From IMG/VR virus record IMGVR_UViG_3300008740_000018, positions 1 through 42,802 of that record: a DNA stretch of 42,802 bases; one strand, 5' to 3'. Below are positions 34,915 through 42,802 of this stretch, in pieces. The notes below the pieces were generated by a model, which was not told the origin of the DNA, did no database searches, and saw only the letters and a list, made by a program, of their open reading frames with translations. This stretch comes from a virus. Position numbers and translations under genes: made by a program. The first letter of the stretch is position 1. Every line of letters starts with the position of its first letter.

Positions 34915-36180
34915 ATGGCTCGAAACAGGATAATATATAATGTACAAGACGTTTTTATGGGTTCTACTCCTTCCGAACAAAACCCATACATAACTGGTGT
35001 TCCTGGTCATGAAATTTTAAAAAGAGTTAATAGACTTCAATCTTTTAATTATGGCATATCTTTTCAACAGCAAGATGCGATAACCTTAGGAAAGTCCACC
35101 CCGACAGCAAGACAAAAAGGTAGGGCAACGGTTGATATAGAATTAAACTACATTACAGACGGAATATCTAATGAAAATAGAATAGGATTCTATACAGAAA
35201 ATCAATCAACTAGCGAAAGTAAAAACCTTTTCTATGACTTCGCTGACGTTGGTAGAAAAAAAGATCAAAGAAATCTTTATGTCTGTACTACCAATGATGG
35301 AGGTGGGGATATAAGAGACCAGTCTTTAGAGGTCCCCAATGTTTCTGGGACACTTTTAATACATGACTACATACATAACCAAAGTAAAGACTTTAACGTT
35401 ATGTCTTTCCAAAATTGTTATACCACCAGTCACAGTATAGCTGCAGAGGTTGGATCAGTCGCAACCACTTCTGTTGGTTTACAATCAAACAATGTAGTGA
35501 TTTATACTTCTGGAAGTGGTGTGCATATACCTGATTTAAACTTAAAATCTGGTGTCGTTGTATCCAATAATAAAAAAATTATTATACCTAGACATTTTGC
35601 GGAAGCAAATACAAATGTAACAAACCAGCCAAAAGCTTTTACTCAGGGGGATATAACGGTAGACATCTTAGAAAGCAACCCACCCGCTGGAGATGAGTCA
35701 ATAAAATTTCAAAACCAAGTAATTCAAACGTATTCAGCAAATACTACCTTACCCAGAGAAAGCCTTGATTATGTTGGAAATAAACTTCCTAGTGATAAGC
35801 CTTTGGTTTTTCCAGTAGTAACAGAGTGCTCTATTTCCCTATTAAACTCTGGTCTTTCAAAGGGTAATCTAGCTGATAATTTGGATACTAATTCTGATTA
35901 TAATTTAGTAGTTAAATTCAAGAACGGATCTGATGTAATATTGAGACACGTTTTGTCTGGCGCAAAGCTTACTGATAGCGCTGGGGGTCAGGCGATTGGA
36001 GGGCAGACCACATCTAATTTAAGATTTTCATGCCCGAACGATTTTGAAAATAATGCAAAAGGACTTTTCGTTAGTGGGTCTATGGTTACGTTTAGCCATC
36101 AAATTATAGATAGTAGCGGAAATTTTGTAGTTAATAATTCAAACCAAAAAATATCACAAGAATTTTTTCCACCATTTTAA
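34915..36180 (+). CDS. structural protein, probable tail tube or sheath-like
   Basis: 421 residues, mostly beta, Ser/Thr/Asn-rich. NRLQSFNYGISFQQQDAITL near residue 40 followed by ARQKGRATVDIELNYITDGI resembles the N-terminal strands of tail-tube proteins. The rest is repetitive beta. The ATG follows AGGAATTTAT (SD-like). A tail-tube or major structural assignment rests on composition and on its place after the portal. Confidence 0.5.
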   Translation: MARNRIIYNVQDVFMGSTPSEQNPYITGVPGHEILKRVNRLQSFNYGISFQQQDAITLGKSTPTARQKGRATVDIELNYITDGISNENRIGFYTENQSTSESKNLFYDFADVGRKKDQRNLYVCTTNDGGGDIRDQSLEVPNVSGTLLIHDYIHNQSKDFNVMSFQNCYTTSHSIAAEVGSVATTSVGLQSNNVVIYTSGSGVHIPDLNLKSGVVVSNNKKIIIPRHFAEANTNVTNQPKAFTQGDITVDILESNPPAGDESIKFQNQVIQTYSANTTLPRESLDYVGNKLPSDKPLVFPVVTECSISLLNSGLSKGNLADNLDTNSDYNLVVKFKNGSDVILRHVLSGAKLTDSAGGQAIGGQTTSNLRFSCPNDFENNAKGLFVSGSMVTFSHQIIDSSGNFVVNNSNQKISQEFFPPF

Positions 36181-36182
36181 AT

Positions 36183-36494
36183 ATGAGTAAATTACAACAA
36201 CCAGAAGTGTCTTTCGATGAAGATTTGCAAAAGCCAAAATTTCTTAACAACCTCGCGGTATTAGAATGTTTAAAAATTATGAACGGACAAGACTCCAAAA
36301 TAGATTTTGTCGCAGACGATAAATTCATAAAGTATTATGAAAAAGTAAAAAGTAAAAAAGACCCATCTCAAAAAGAGATTAACGATTTCATGAAAGAGTT
36401 GGTCATACAATGTGCCAAGCATAAAGTAGATCCATCTGAGCCGTCAGAATTTTACTTAGATGGAGATAGGATAAAACATAATGGCAACAGTTAA
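36183..36494 (+). CDS. small hypothetical protein
   Basis: 103 residues, helical and Lys/Asp-rich (DFVADDKFIKYYEKVKSKK, SQKEINDFMKELVIQCAKHK). Overlaps the fibre gene downstream by 14 nt. Its position between a probable tube and fibre proteins suggests a tail-assembly or chaperone role. No motif. Confidence 0.55.
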   Translation: MSKLQQPEVSFDEDLQKPKFLNNLAVLECLKIMNGQDSKIDFVADDKFIKYYEKVKSKKDPSQKEINDFMKELVIQCAKHKVDPSEPSEFYLDGDRIKHNGNS

Positions 36495-37377
36495 TTTAAA
36501 AGATTTAAATCCAGTAGTTTTTTTAAACAACATGGCGTTGGGCGCAGATTTTGTGCCAGATGAAAAGCTTGTAATAAAAGGCGGAAACATAAAGCTTGAA
36601 CATGATAACACTGGACAGGGAATACAATTTAAATCAAGCGTTAACACGGGAAACAAAAGTAACATTAGTTGGTACAATAGTAGCAACACTCAAAAGTGGA
36701 GATTGGTCAATGATGAGAGCGCCGACAAGACAGATGACATTAGATTAATTAGCAGCACCATAACTGCACTCGCCGCAAAACAAGACGGAAAAGTAAGCAT
36801 AGGGACAGCATCGACAGACAGTAGCGCCATGGTTACTGTAAATTCTGCTGATAACAATGATACTTATTTATCATTTAGAAAAGACGATACGGACAAATGG
36901 AGGGTTGGGTCAAACTCTGCAAATAACTTTGTTATTAAAAAGAGCCACGACTCATCAGATAAAGATATTATGTCCATAGCATCTGGGGGAGCATCTACTC
37001 TTTTAGATAGTAATATAGGGGTAGGCCTACCTTCAGTAACAAATATATTAGCACAAAGAGCTTCTACGCCGACAAGCACATCCTCCCAACTATTGACAGT
37101 AAAAGGTGAAGCTAGATTTTTTCAGGATGATCCTTATGATAGTGGTTTTGAGCGAGGGATTGTATTAAGCTGGGATATGGATGATAATACTGGGGTTATT
37201 GATACAACAGACTCTACAACAAATTTAGAATTTGCTATAGGCGGAAACACTAAATATATCCTTGAGGATGGAGGAACCGCAGGAAAATCTGCAGGAACAG
37301 AAGGCTGGATACAAGTTAATCTTGGCACAAGAAGTGCACCAAAACGTGGATATATAAGAGTTTACACAGCTAAATGA
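36481..37377 (+). CDS. tail fibre or appendage-like protein 1
   Basis: 298 residues, beta-type. The N-terminus (MATVNLKDLNPVVFLNNMAL) is shared with the second fibre-like protein at 37605, implying a common virion attachment module. Repeats of IGTASTDSSAMVTVNSADNN and SNIGVGLPSVTN resemble phage fibre beta-helix repeats. The C-terminus ends in RGYIRVYTAK, a typical final beta strand. Probably receptor-facing. Confidence 0.6.
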   Translation: MATVNLKDLNPVVFLNNMALGADFVPDEKLVIKGGNIKLEHDNTGQGIQFKSSVNTGNKSNISWYNSSNTQKWRLVNDESADKTDDIRLISSTITALAAKQDGKVSIGTASTDSSAMVTVNSADNNDTYLSFRKDDTDKWRVGSNSANNFVIKKSHDSSDKDIMSIASGGASTLLDSNIGVGLPSVTNILAQRASTPTSTSSQLLTVKGEARFFQDDPYDSGFERGIVLSWDMDDNTGVIDTTDSTTNLEFAIGGNTKYILEDGGTAGKSAGTEGWIQVNLGTRSAPKRGYIRVYTAK

Positions 37378-37389
37378 TTGCAGTATAAT
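37361..37389 (+). promoter_or_regulatory. sigma70-like promoter, leaderless geometry
   Basis: TTTACA, 17 nt, TATAAT, 7 nt to ATG. Its -35 lies within the end of the upstream gene. Confidence 0.65.
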
Positions 37390-37396
37390 ATAACTT

Positions 37397-37585
37397 ATGG
37401 AAACAGAAAATACAGAACAGGCAAATCAAGAAGAATCCTTACGCGTAGACGAAATGTCGGTAGAAGATGCTTTTAATCTGATCGTCGGTTTAGCTAGGAA
37501 CGCTAAGCTGACATATAAAGAGCATATGGTTGTAAGTAAAGCTACAAAAACAGTATTGGGAGCTTTAAATGAAAAAATGGATTAA
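37397..37585 (+). CDS. small acidic hypothetical protein
   Basis: 62 residues: acidic front (ETENTEQANQEESLRVDEM) and a helical remainder (VEDAFNLIVGLARNAKLTYKEH). It has its own promoter with ATG 7 nt after TATAAT. Lying between two fibre-like genes, it could be a small accessory or a chaperone. Unknown. Confidence 0.6.
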   Translation: METENTEQANQEESLRVDEMSVEDAFNLIVGLARNAKLTYKEHMVVSKATKTVLGALNEKMD

Positions 37586-37590
37586 AGAAA

Positions 37591-37596
37591 GTGTAA
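37591..37596 (+). promoter_or_regulatory. GTGTAA late-type motif
   Basis: GAAAGTGTAATTTAAGAT, 8 nt from GTGTAA to ATG 37605. Confidence 0.55.
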
Positions 37597-37604
37597 TTTA
37601 AGAT

Positions 37605-38990
37605 ATGGCAACAATACTGCTAAGAGATATAAACCCAATTGTGTTCCTTCATAATGTCGGAGCAGGGGTTACTGATCCAGACCAAGCTCTTGAGGTCGGT
37701 GGTATTATTCATATCTCTGAAGAGCAGGGTAGTACCCCATCTGCGCCGAGTAATGGAGATGGCGGACTTTTATATACTAAAGCTGATGGTAAACTATACT
37801 GGAGGTCTAACGACGTTTCAGAGTCGGATTTAACAGCAGCAGGAGAAATCGGAACTGGTACGGCAAATAAGGTCGCTATTTGGTCTGACGAAGATACAAT
37901 TTTTGCTGATTCTGGTTTACATTGGGATTCGACAAATAATCGCTTGGGCATAGGTCAGCCAAGTCCAAGTTCTCCTATTAGTGTTGTGAATGCTGACAAT
38001 CAATTAGCAGATTTTCAATCTACTGATACGGATGCCTATCTTAGGATAAGGGATTCCAACGACAGTTTGTATATTGGTTCTGATGCGGGGATAGGTACTT
38101 TCGGCGGAACAACGGGAGCGCACGCGAATAATTTAAGCATTGACTTAGCAAACGGAAGAGTTGGGATAGGCACGGGTGCCACGTCCCCAACTTGCCTTCT
38201 CCAAATGAAAAAAGCTGATTCAAGCGTGGTCTTTAATATTCATGCCGACACAGATTCTTCTGCCGTTCCCGCGATTGAGCTACAGCGTGGAGCAAATGAC
38301 ACTTGGGGAGCAGATAACTATACTGACTATAGAATAAAAGATACTGGTGGAAATTTAGTAATTGAAAATGCAAGCGGCGGGAACGCTGCCGTCGAACGTC
38401 TACAGATTCTGGATGCAGGAGGAGTAAAAATAAACGGCGCTTATACTTTACCAACAGCGGTTACGTCAACTAATGATTATGTTCTGACCGCACAAACTAA
38501 CGGAACAACTGCTTGGGCAGCGGCTGGCGGAAGTACGGCAGGTATATCTTCGAGCGCAGACGCAACAGCCATTACCATCACATCAGCAGAAAGAGTCGGC
38601 GTTGGAACTGGCGGAGCAACTGCGCCTGATTCATTATTTCATGTGGATGATGCCAGCGACACCTTTGACCAAGGCGGTATGAAAGTTAGAATCCACTCGG
38701 AGGTTGCCGCTTCCGACAAATATGCAGGAATAGGATTTGGTGTAGACACAGGCGGTAGACTTATGAAGTCTGCTATAGTCCATAAAAGAACAGGTGGCAA
38801 CGGACAAGGAGAATTGCTATTTTGCGTCGATAGCTCTACGGATGGTAACGACGTGAGCACCGCAGATGAAGTGATGAAGCTCACAAAGGATGGTCACGTT
38901 GTTCTAAACACTAGTAAACTACCCACTAGCGAGCCCGCTGTGGTTGGCGCTTTGTGGGTGGACAGTGGCACCATAAAGATCAAAGAGTAA
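37605..38990 (+). CDS. tail fibre or appendage-like protein 2
   Basis: 461 residues, Gly/Ser/Asp-rich beta repeats. The N-terminal attachment block (MATILLRDINPIVFLHNVGAG) is shared with the preceding fibre. Motifs such as NRLGIGQPSPSSPISVVN and NGRVGIGTGATSP are the 'GIGT..P' repeats of phage tail fibres. It ends SGTIKIKE. Probably the distal or receptor-binding component. Larger than the first fibre. Confidence 0.65.
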   Translation: MATILLRDINPIVFLHNVGAGVTDPDQALEVGGIIHISEEQGSTPSAPSNGDGGLLYTKADGKLYWRSNDVSESDLTAAGEIGTGTANKVAIWSDEDTIFADSGLHWDSTNNRLGIGQPSPSSPISVVNADNQLADFQSTDTDAYLRIRDSNDSLYIGSDAGIGTFGGTTGAHANNLSIDLANGRVGIGTGATSPTCLLQMKKADSSVVFNIHADTDSSAVPAIELQRGANDTWGADNYTDYRIKDTGGNLVIENASGGNAAVERLQILDAGGVKINGAYTLPTAVTSTNDYVLTAQTNGTTAWAAAGGSTAGISSSADATAITITSAERVGVGTGGATAPDSLFHVDDASDTFDQGGMKVRIHSEVAASDKYAGIGFGVDTGGRLMKSAIVHKRTGGNGQGELLFCVDSSTDGNDVSTADEVMKLTKDGHVVLNTSKLPTSEPAVVGALWVDSGTIKIKE

Positions 38991-38996
38991 TGAGAG

Positions 38997-39218
38997 ATGG
39001 TTTACTTTGCATACAAGGAGATTTGCGACATGCTCAGCGATCTTGACAAAAAGTATCGCGATAAAAGCTATCGCAAGTCCAAAGGGCGATACGCTGCCCA
39101 TGCGATTTTTGCATTAAGAGAGTTTAAAAACGAGCTCGATGTACAAAGAATGAAAAAGGAAGAAAACCAAAAATCTGGCCAGTGGAAGGGGATTTTTAAC
39201 ATTTTCAAAAAAAACTAA
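38997..39218 (+). CDS. small basic hypothetical protein
   Basis: 73 residues, basic and helical (EICDMLSDLDKKYRDKSYRKSK, ending KGIFNIFKKN). Starts 7 nt after the previous stop. Possible tail-assembly accessory from its location only. Confidence 0.55.
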   Translation: MVYFAYKEICDMLSDLDKKYRDKSYRKSKGRYAAHAIFALREFKNELDVQRMKKEENQKSGQWKGIFNIFKKN

Positions 39219-39234
39219 AAAAATTATAATTTAA

Positions 39235-39240
39235 GTGTAT
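39235..39240 (+). promoter_or_regulatory. GTGTAT late-type motif
   Basis: TTAAGTGTATATTGTAATA, 9 nt from the motif to ATG 39250. Confidence 0.5.
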
Positions 39241-39249
39241 ATTGTAATA

Positions 39250-39678
39250 ATGGAAATCGACGTAACAAACCAAGCCCCTGAGCCAGAGGAAAACTCAGAA
39301 GTCTTGTTTGTCGAGTATTCCAATAAGATTGTCGGTGTGCTTCAGTCAAAAGTAAAAGAGTATAACAAAGAAAACAAAAACAAAAAAACTAACATCCGCA
39401 TACTTAAAAAGGTTTTCAGGAACGCGTCTAGAGAATTTCCAGAAGAATGTGATAATGTAACAAAAACTTTATGGTGTATGGCTCGAGTAAACGCATATTT
39501 AGGATTAGCCTCTGGCGACCTAAAGCGTAATTTTGATTGTTCCGCATCCATAATTCCGTCGGAAGACGATTTTGTAAAAGCTAAAACCGATGTCGAAAAA
39601 TTTAATTTAAATTTTGATTTTGACAACATAGACGATCTTTACTTAGATGAATATCACAATTTCGGCTTCACTTACTAA
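39250..39678 (+). CDS. hypothetical protein
   Basis: 142 residues. ATG 39250 chosen because GTG 39235 is part of the GTGTAT motif. Acidic front, then SNKIVGVLQSKVKEYNKENKNKK and ARVNAYLGLASGDLKRN. The C-terminus is acidic and aromatic (DFDNIDDLYLDEYHNF). Not recognised. It stands between the fibre genes and the exported protease. Confidence 0.55.
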   Translation: MEIDVTNQAPEPEENSEVLFVEYSNKIVGVLQSKVKEYNKENKNKKTNIRILKKVFRNASREFPEECDNVTKTLWCMARVNAYLGLASGDLKRNFDCSASIIPSEDDFVKAKTDVEKFNLNFDFDNIDDLYLDEYHNFGFTY

Positions 39679-39751
39679 ACTTTTTCCTTTCATTATTTCA
39701 GAATAAGCTTTATATTTAGAATAGGACTTCCTATAATAGAAAGTAATATTT

Positions 39752-40693
39752 ATGAAAATTCTTACACCATTAATTCTAGGTCTCGCCTTAGTGACATCTT
39801 CACCCGCTGGCGAGAAGAGACAAAGTACAGCAGATCATTTGCAAAATGTTTCTGTTACAATTAGGTCTGAGGGACAATTCTCAAATGGGGAAGGGTCTGG
39901 GGTAATTTTTACTCGAAAAGATTCTAAAGGTAATCAAGTAAATTTTATTTGGACCGCCGCTCACGTCATAGATAACCTCCGTTCTGAAAGAAAGGTCTTG
40001 GTCAATGGTGCCCCTAAAACCCTAGTGGAATTTAAAGACCCAGCAGTCATTAAAGAAATCCGACAAAACGGCAGAACGGTTGGCAGGTTGCAAATGGATG
40101 CTGAGGTTTTAAAATATAGCGATTCCGAAGATGGGCACGATCTCGCTCTGCTTCGTGTCCGTAAACTTAACTTCGTCACAGATACGGTAACCTTTTATCT
40201 TGATGAAAAAATTCCCCCTCTTGGTGAAGATCTCCTGCACGTTGGTTCTCTATTAGGCCAAATGGGGGCGAATAGTATGACAGATGGAATCTATTCTCAA
40301 CACGGTAGATTAATCAAGTCATTAAACAAGCACGTATTTGATCAGACAACTTGCACGGCCTTCCCAGGAAGCTCTGGGGGCGGAGTATATTTAAAGAAAG
40401 ACGCTAGATATGTAGGAATGTTGGTCCGAGGAGCGGGAGAGGGCTTTAATCTTATCGTACCTGTGCGCAGAATGGTTGAGTATTGTCAGAAACATAAGAT
40501 TATGTGGGCACTAGATAAAAGTGTATCTATGCCTTCAGAAGATGAATTGGATAAGATGCCTATCGAAAATAGTCCAAAAGAAAAGAGCGATAGCATAGAT
40601 GCAGATAAGGAAGCGGCTAAAAAAATGTTCCCCTTTATGCTGCGTGTAACTTATCCAAAAGTATTAATCATTAAAAAGAAAGAAAAAGAATGA
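39752..40693 (+). CDS. exported trypsin-like serine protease
   Basis: 313 residues. Residues 1-19 are a signal peptide (KILTPLILGLALVTSSPAG). The chymotrypsin-fold triad is visible: His71 in WTAAHV, Asp130 in GHDLALLRV, Ser208 in PGSSGGG. A C-terminal basic tail (KKKEKE) follows a low-complexity stretch. Such trypsin/DegP-type proteases act in the periplasm or outside the cell. It is odd in a phage and could degrade a surface layer, process host envelope proteins or serve a lysogenic or accessory role. Co-translated with a Cys-rich lipoprotein (ATGA). Confidence 0.8.
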   Translation: MKILTPLILGLALVTSSPAGEKRQSTADHLQNVSVTIRSEGQFSNGEGSGVIFTRKDSKGNQVNFIWTAAHVIDNLRSERKVLVNGAPKTLVEFKDPAVIKEIRQNGRTVGRLQMDAEVLKYSDSEDGHDLALLRVRKLNFVTDTVTFYLDEKIPPLGEDLLHVGSLLGQMGANSMTDGIYSQHGRLIKSLNKHVFDQTTCTAFPGSSGGGVYLKKDARYVGMLVRGAGEGFNLIVPVRRMVEYCQKHKIMWALDKSVSMPSEDELDKMPIENSPKEKSDSIDADKEAAKKMFPFMLRVTYPKVLIIKKKEKE

Positions 40694-40839
40694 AAAAAAT
40701 TATAACACTGTTTGCCGCCCTATTTATGATCGGCTGCAATTGGGGAAACTCTGGATGTTCTAACTGTTCCTGTAATAAGGGGTGCTGTGACTCTGGGGTT
40801 TGTGCCGTAGACGGCTGTAGCTGTTCATGTAAAGACTAA
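40690..40839 (+). CDS. Cys-rich small lipoprotein
   Basis: 49 residues: signal peptide KKIITLFAALFMIGC ending in a lipobox-like MIGC, so the Cys would be lipidated. The mature part has nine more Cys in about 33 residues (CSNCSCNKGCC, CAVDGCSCSC), like a metallothionein or disulfide knot. ATG overlaps the protease stop, so it may be a partner or inhibitor of that exported protease, or bind metal at the envelope. Confidence 0.6.
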   Translation: MKKIITLFAALFMIGCNWGNSGCSNCSCNKGCCDSGVCAVDGCSCSCKD

Positions 40840-40896
40840 GTTTTTTGGGCCAAGGGGTGAAAAGTCAAGGAGTGCCTAAAAATGGGTGGAGAATGG

Positions 40897-40941
40897 CGTA
40901 ACGTGTCGTAAGCGATAGCTTGCGCGCGTTACGCTTTTTTA
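40897..40941 (+). terminator. rho-independent terminator
   Basis: GCGTAACG/CGTTACGC outer stem, CGTAAGC-GATA-GCTTGCG inner stem, then six T. It ends the structural operon. Confidence 0.9.
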
Positions 40942-40997
40942 ATATTGACATCTTGAATACTTTTTTTTTATAATAGTGTGCATTTTTTCCATAATTA

Positions 40998-41003
40998 GTG
41001 TAT
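40998..41003 (+). promoter_or_regulatory. GTGTAT late-type motif
   Basis: TTAGTGTATATGAATATGCGG after the terminator. A five-codon frame follows at once and the next gene is 47 nt away, so this would give a short leader. Confidence 0.4.
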
Positions 41004-41049
41004 ATGAATATGCGGGATTAAATTTTTTTCAACCAAACATATATATATA

Positions 41050-41361
41050 ATGAAACAAGAAGAAATTGACTTTAGTGAACAGATAAAAGAGCTACAAGAT
41101 GAAAGCTCTAACACACAGGTCGATCCAGCCGCTGAAGAGCTTTTTGTTCAAAAAGTAAATGAGGCTGCTGAAAAATTTGGAATTGACATAAAAAGCTTTT
41201 ATGACAATGACCCAAAACCGATCATTGAAGAATTAAAACAAATTCTAATCTCTTGGGATGAAAAAGCTTACCCAGATGACGAAACTAGGTGGAAAGAGTA
41301 TTACGAAGATATTCTCACGCTAGTTCATAAAAGAACTTACAATTCAAAATTTGATGGATAA
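41050..41361 (+). CDS. hypothetical acidic protein
   Basis: 103 residues, acidic helical (EEIDFSEQIKELQDESSN) with aromatic residues later (DEKAYPDDETRWKEYYEDIL). It overlaps the prohead protease gene (TAATG), a position often taken by small capsid or head-completion proteins. No motif. Confidence 0.55.
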   Translation: MKQEEIDFSEQIKELQDESSNTQVDPAAEELFVQKVNEAAEKFGIDIKSFYDNDPKPIIEELKQILISWDEKAYPDDETRWKEYYEDILTLVHKRTYNSKFDG

Positions 41362-42802
41362 TGAAAGATTTTAAGTATAAAACATCATTTAGTGCTACGT
41401 TAAGACCTCTGGTCGCAGAAGAAAAAGACAAGTATCTAGCCATGGCTAGCTTGATAGACGTCGGCGATTTTATTCCAGATATCGACACCGACTCGAACGT
41501 TGACCTTCTGCCCGTTGCATTCAACGCTTTTGTGGCTAACAGGGTAAATAAAAACGGTGATGTTATCAATACCGCAACTTCTGTTGATATTTTTCAAAAT
41601 TTTGTCAATAAACCTATCAACCTCGAACACAACAGAGAAAGGGTTGTTGGGGTTATTTTATCTGCGGGCTTTAGCGAGTTTGGCACTGATAAGGCTATGA
41701 AAGATGTTCCAAGGGAATTTCTTGGTCCCTTTAACGTCACATTGGGTGGTGTTATATGGAAAGTGGTTAACAGCGAGCTTGCTGATATCGTAGAGGAGTC
41801 CAATGATCCAACCAGCACAAGCTACCAATCAGTTTCAGCTAGCTGGGAGTTAGGCTTCGAAGACTATGATTTAGTACTTTTGGACGAAAATCAAAAAAAT
41901 ATAGAGCATGGTGATTATGTAACAGAAAGTACCGAAGTACAACGACTACAGTCTCACCTAAGAGCAAACGGCGGAGAGGGAAGGCTAGAAAATGGTAAAT
42001 ATGTTTACCGCAGAGTTAAAGGTCATGTTGTTCCATTGGGAATTGGATTAACAGAAAACCCAGCGGCAGATGTCAGTGGGGTTGCGACAAGACAAAGGCT
42101 ACTCCCAGAAGATAAAGGGTATAAAAAACCATATGATGTCTATGATAAGTGGGCAGAGAACGATTCTAAACAAGAGAGCGATCAACCAAAAATTGAAAGT
42201 TCACAAGAAACCAAAATAAATGTAATAAAAAGTGAGAAAATTAAGGATAATAAAGTTATGAACAAAATTAATAGCATAAAAGATATTACTGACGAAAATC
42301 TCAAAGAGATTTCGGCTTCTGCTATCTCTGAGTTCATCGAGCAAGAGCTTGAAAAACAAGCTGGAGAGCACGACGAGGCAGTCAGAAAGCAGCAAGATAT
42401 CCTCGAATCTACAGAGGACAAACACAAGCAGCTTGAAGACGAGCATAAAACCCTCGAAGACGAGCTAGCTAAAGTAAAGGAGGCTCTTGAATCCTTAGAA
42501 AAGGACAAGCTTGAGAAAGAAGCTCAAGAGCAATTTAACCAGAGAATGGCCTCCCTTGACGAAGAGTATGATCTCAACGACAAGGCGAAGGAAGTTCTCG
42601 CAACAGATATTAAAGGTATGTCTGATGAAGATTTTAACATTTACAAGACCAAGATGGAAATCTTTCTTAGTAAGAAAGAAGAAGTCGTGGAGGAAGTAAC
42701 TACCGAAGAACCTGCTGAGGTTAAGGTTGAAGCTACTCAAGAAGAGCAGCCGACTGCCCAACTAGCTGAAGAGGTGCTGGACAACGCAGAAGCTGAAGCT
42801 CT
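41361..42802 (+). CDS. prohead protease-scaffold polyprotein (3' partial)
   Basis: At least 480 residues, open at the window end, so the length is unknown. KPINLEHNRERVVGVIL (His90) and SYQSVSASWELGF (Ser157 or Ser159) follow the order of herpes/T4-type prohead proteases; GLTENPAADVSGV continues the fold. From about residue 300 the protein is a long coiled coil rich in Glu and Lys (VRKQQDILESTEDKHKQLED), like a scaffold. It suggests a fused maturation protease and scaffold, which would cleave itself and the capsid. The major capsid gene is expected just downstream. Confidence 0.75.
   Translation, partial: MKDFKYKTSFSATLRPLVAEEKDKYLAMASLIDVGDFIPDIDTDSNVDLLPVAFNAFVANRVNKNGDVINTATSVDIFQNFVNKPINLEHNRERVVGVILSAGFSEFGTDKAMKDVPREFLGPFNVTLGGVIWKVVNSELADIVEESNDPTSTSYQSVSASWELGFEDYDLVLLDENQKNIEHGDYVTESTEVQRLQSHLRANGGEGRLENGKYVYRRVKGHVVPLGIGLTENPAADVSGVATRQRLLPEDKGYKKPYDVYDKWAENDSKQESDQPKIESSQETKINVIKSEKIKDNKVMNKINSIKDITDENLKEISASAISEFIEQELEKQAGEHDEAVRKQQDILESTEDKHKQLEDEHKTLEDELAKVKEALESLEKDKLEKEAQEQFNQRMASLDEEYDLNDKAKEVLATDIKGMSDEDFNIYKTKMEIFLSKKEEVVEEVTTEEPAEVKVEATQEEQPTAQLAEEVLDNAEAEA

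Noticed and set aside
1-42802. CRISPR arrays, insertion sequences and integrase
   Set aside because: No array of identical spaced repeats, no transposase or tyrosine/serine recombinase motif was found. The repeats present are promoter-linked or iteron-like.

Overview
This window is a contiguous piece of a tailed double-stranded DNA phage genome. The evidence is a large terminase, a portal protein, a prohead protease-scaffold polyprotein, tail-type structural proteins, a PhoH-like ATPase, a sigma-like factor, a RuvB-like ATPase, a DUF932 protein and a Gp88-family protein. There are no ribosomal or metabolic host operons. The host is not identifiable. It is probably a bacterium with DnaA, with a standard primary sigma factor (TTGACA-17-TATAAT promoters) and perhaps with sigma-54, because one gene has a near-perfect -24/-12 promoter. 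That would argue against a cyanobacterial host. An exported trypsin-like protease, a lipoprotein and heptosyltransferase-like enzymes fit a Gram-negative host. Base composition is mosaic: 2.3-3.5 kb is extremely AT-rich, many genes at 3.8-7.8 and 10-17 kb are more balanced, and the late region from 17.8 kb is AT-rich.

Layout. (1) 1-5.3 kb: small early genes, an SprT-like metalloprotease and a RuvB-like AAA+ ATPase, with ~30-bp direct repeats near 2.9 kb. (2) 5.3-10.1 kb: DUF932 protein, Gp88-family protein, a ~660-nt promoter-to-terminator region that looks like a large structured noncoding RNA (8575-9235), then a small membrane protein and an exported SleB-type cell-wall hydrolase. (3) 10.1-17.4 kb: about twenty small early genes separated by a repeated regulatory module. 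The module combines a palindromic element ('element A'), perfect DnaA boxes (TGTGAATAA, eight copies in 6.2 kb) and strong promoters. Four genes share a second cassette (hairpin 'C' + TATACT + ATGAAAATT-type start). An ArfA-like ribosome-rescue peptide is encoded here. (4) 17.5-27.8 kb: a minus-strand membrane peptide, a GT8 glycosyltransferase, an Hsp20 behind a sigma-54-type promoter, three minus-strand glycosyltransferases, an interrupted methyltransferase-like gene, PhoH, and a plus-strand set of glycosyltransferase-like genes. (5) 27.8-42.8 kb: late operon with a zinc-ribbon/AT-hook protein, a sigma-like factor, a tandem-domain protein beside the terminase, C2H2-ERCC4 nuclease, TerL, portal, tail or fibre proteins, an exported serine protease with a Cys-rich lipoprotein, and the prohead protease-scaffold gene running off the window.

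Two system-level patterns stand out. First, almost every recognisable early promoter places its -10 hexamer only 5-9 nt before the start codon, so the predicted mRNAs are leaderless. Second, many later genes carry GTGTA(A/T/G) 8-9 nt before the start codon, a candidate late-promoter -10 that the phage sigma-like factor (28213-28926) could read. All functional names come from motif reading by eye. No database search was run.
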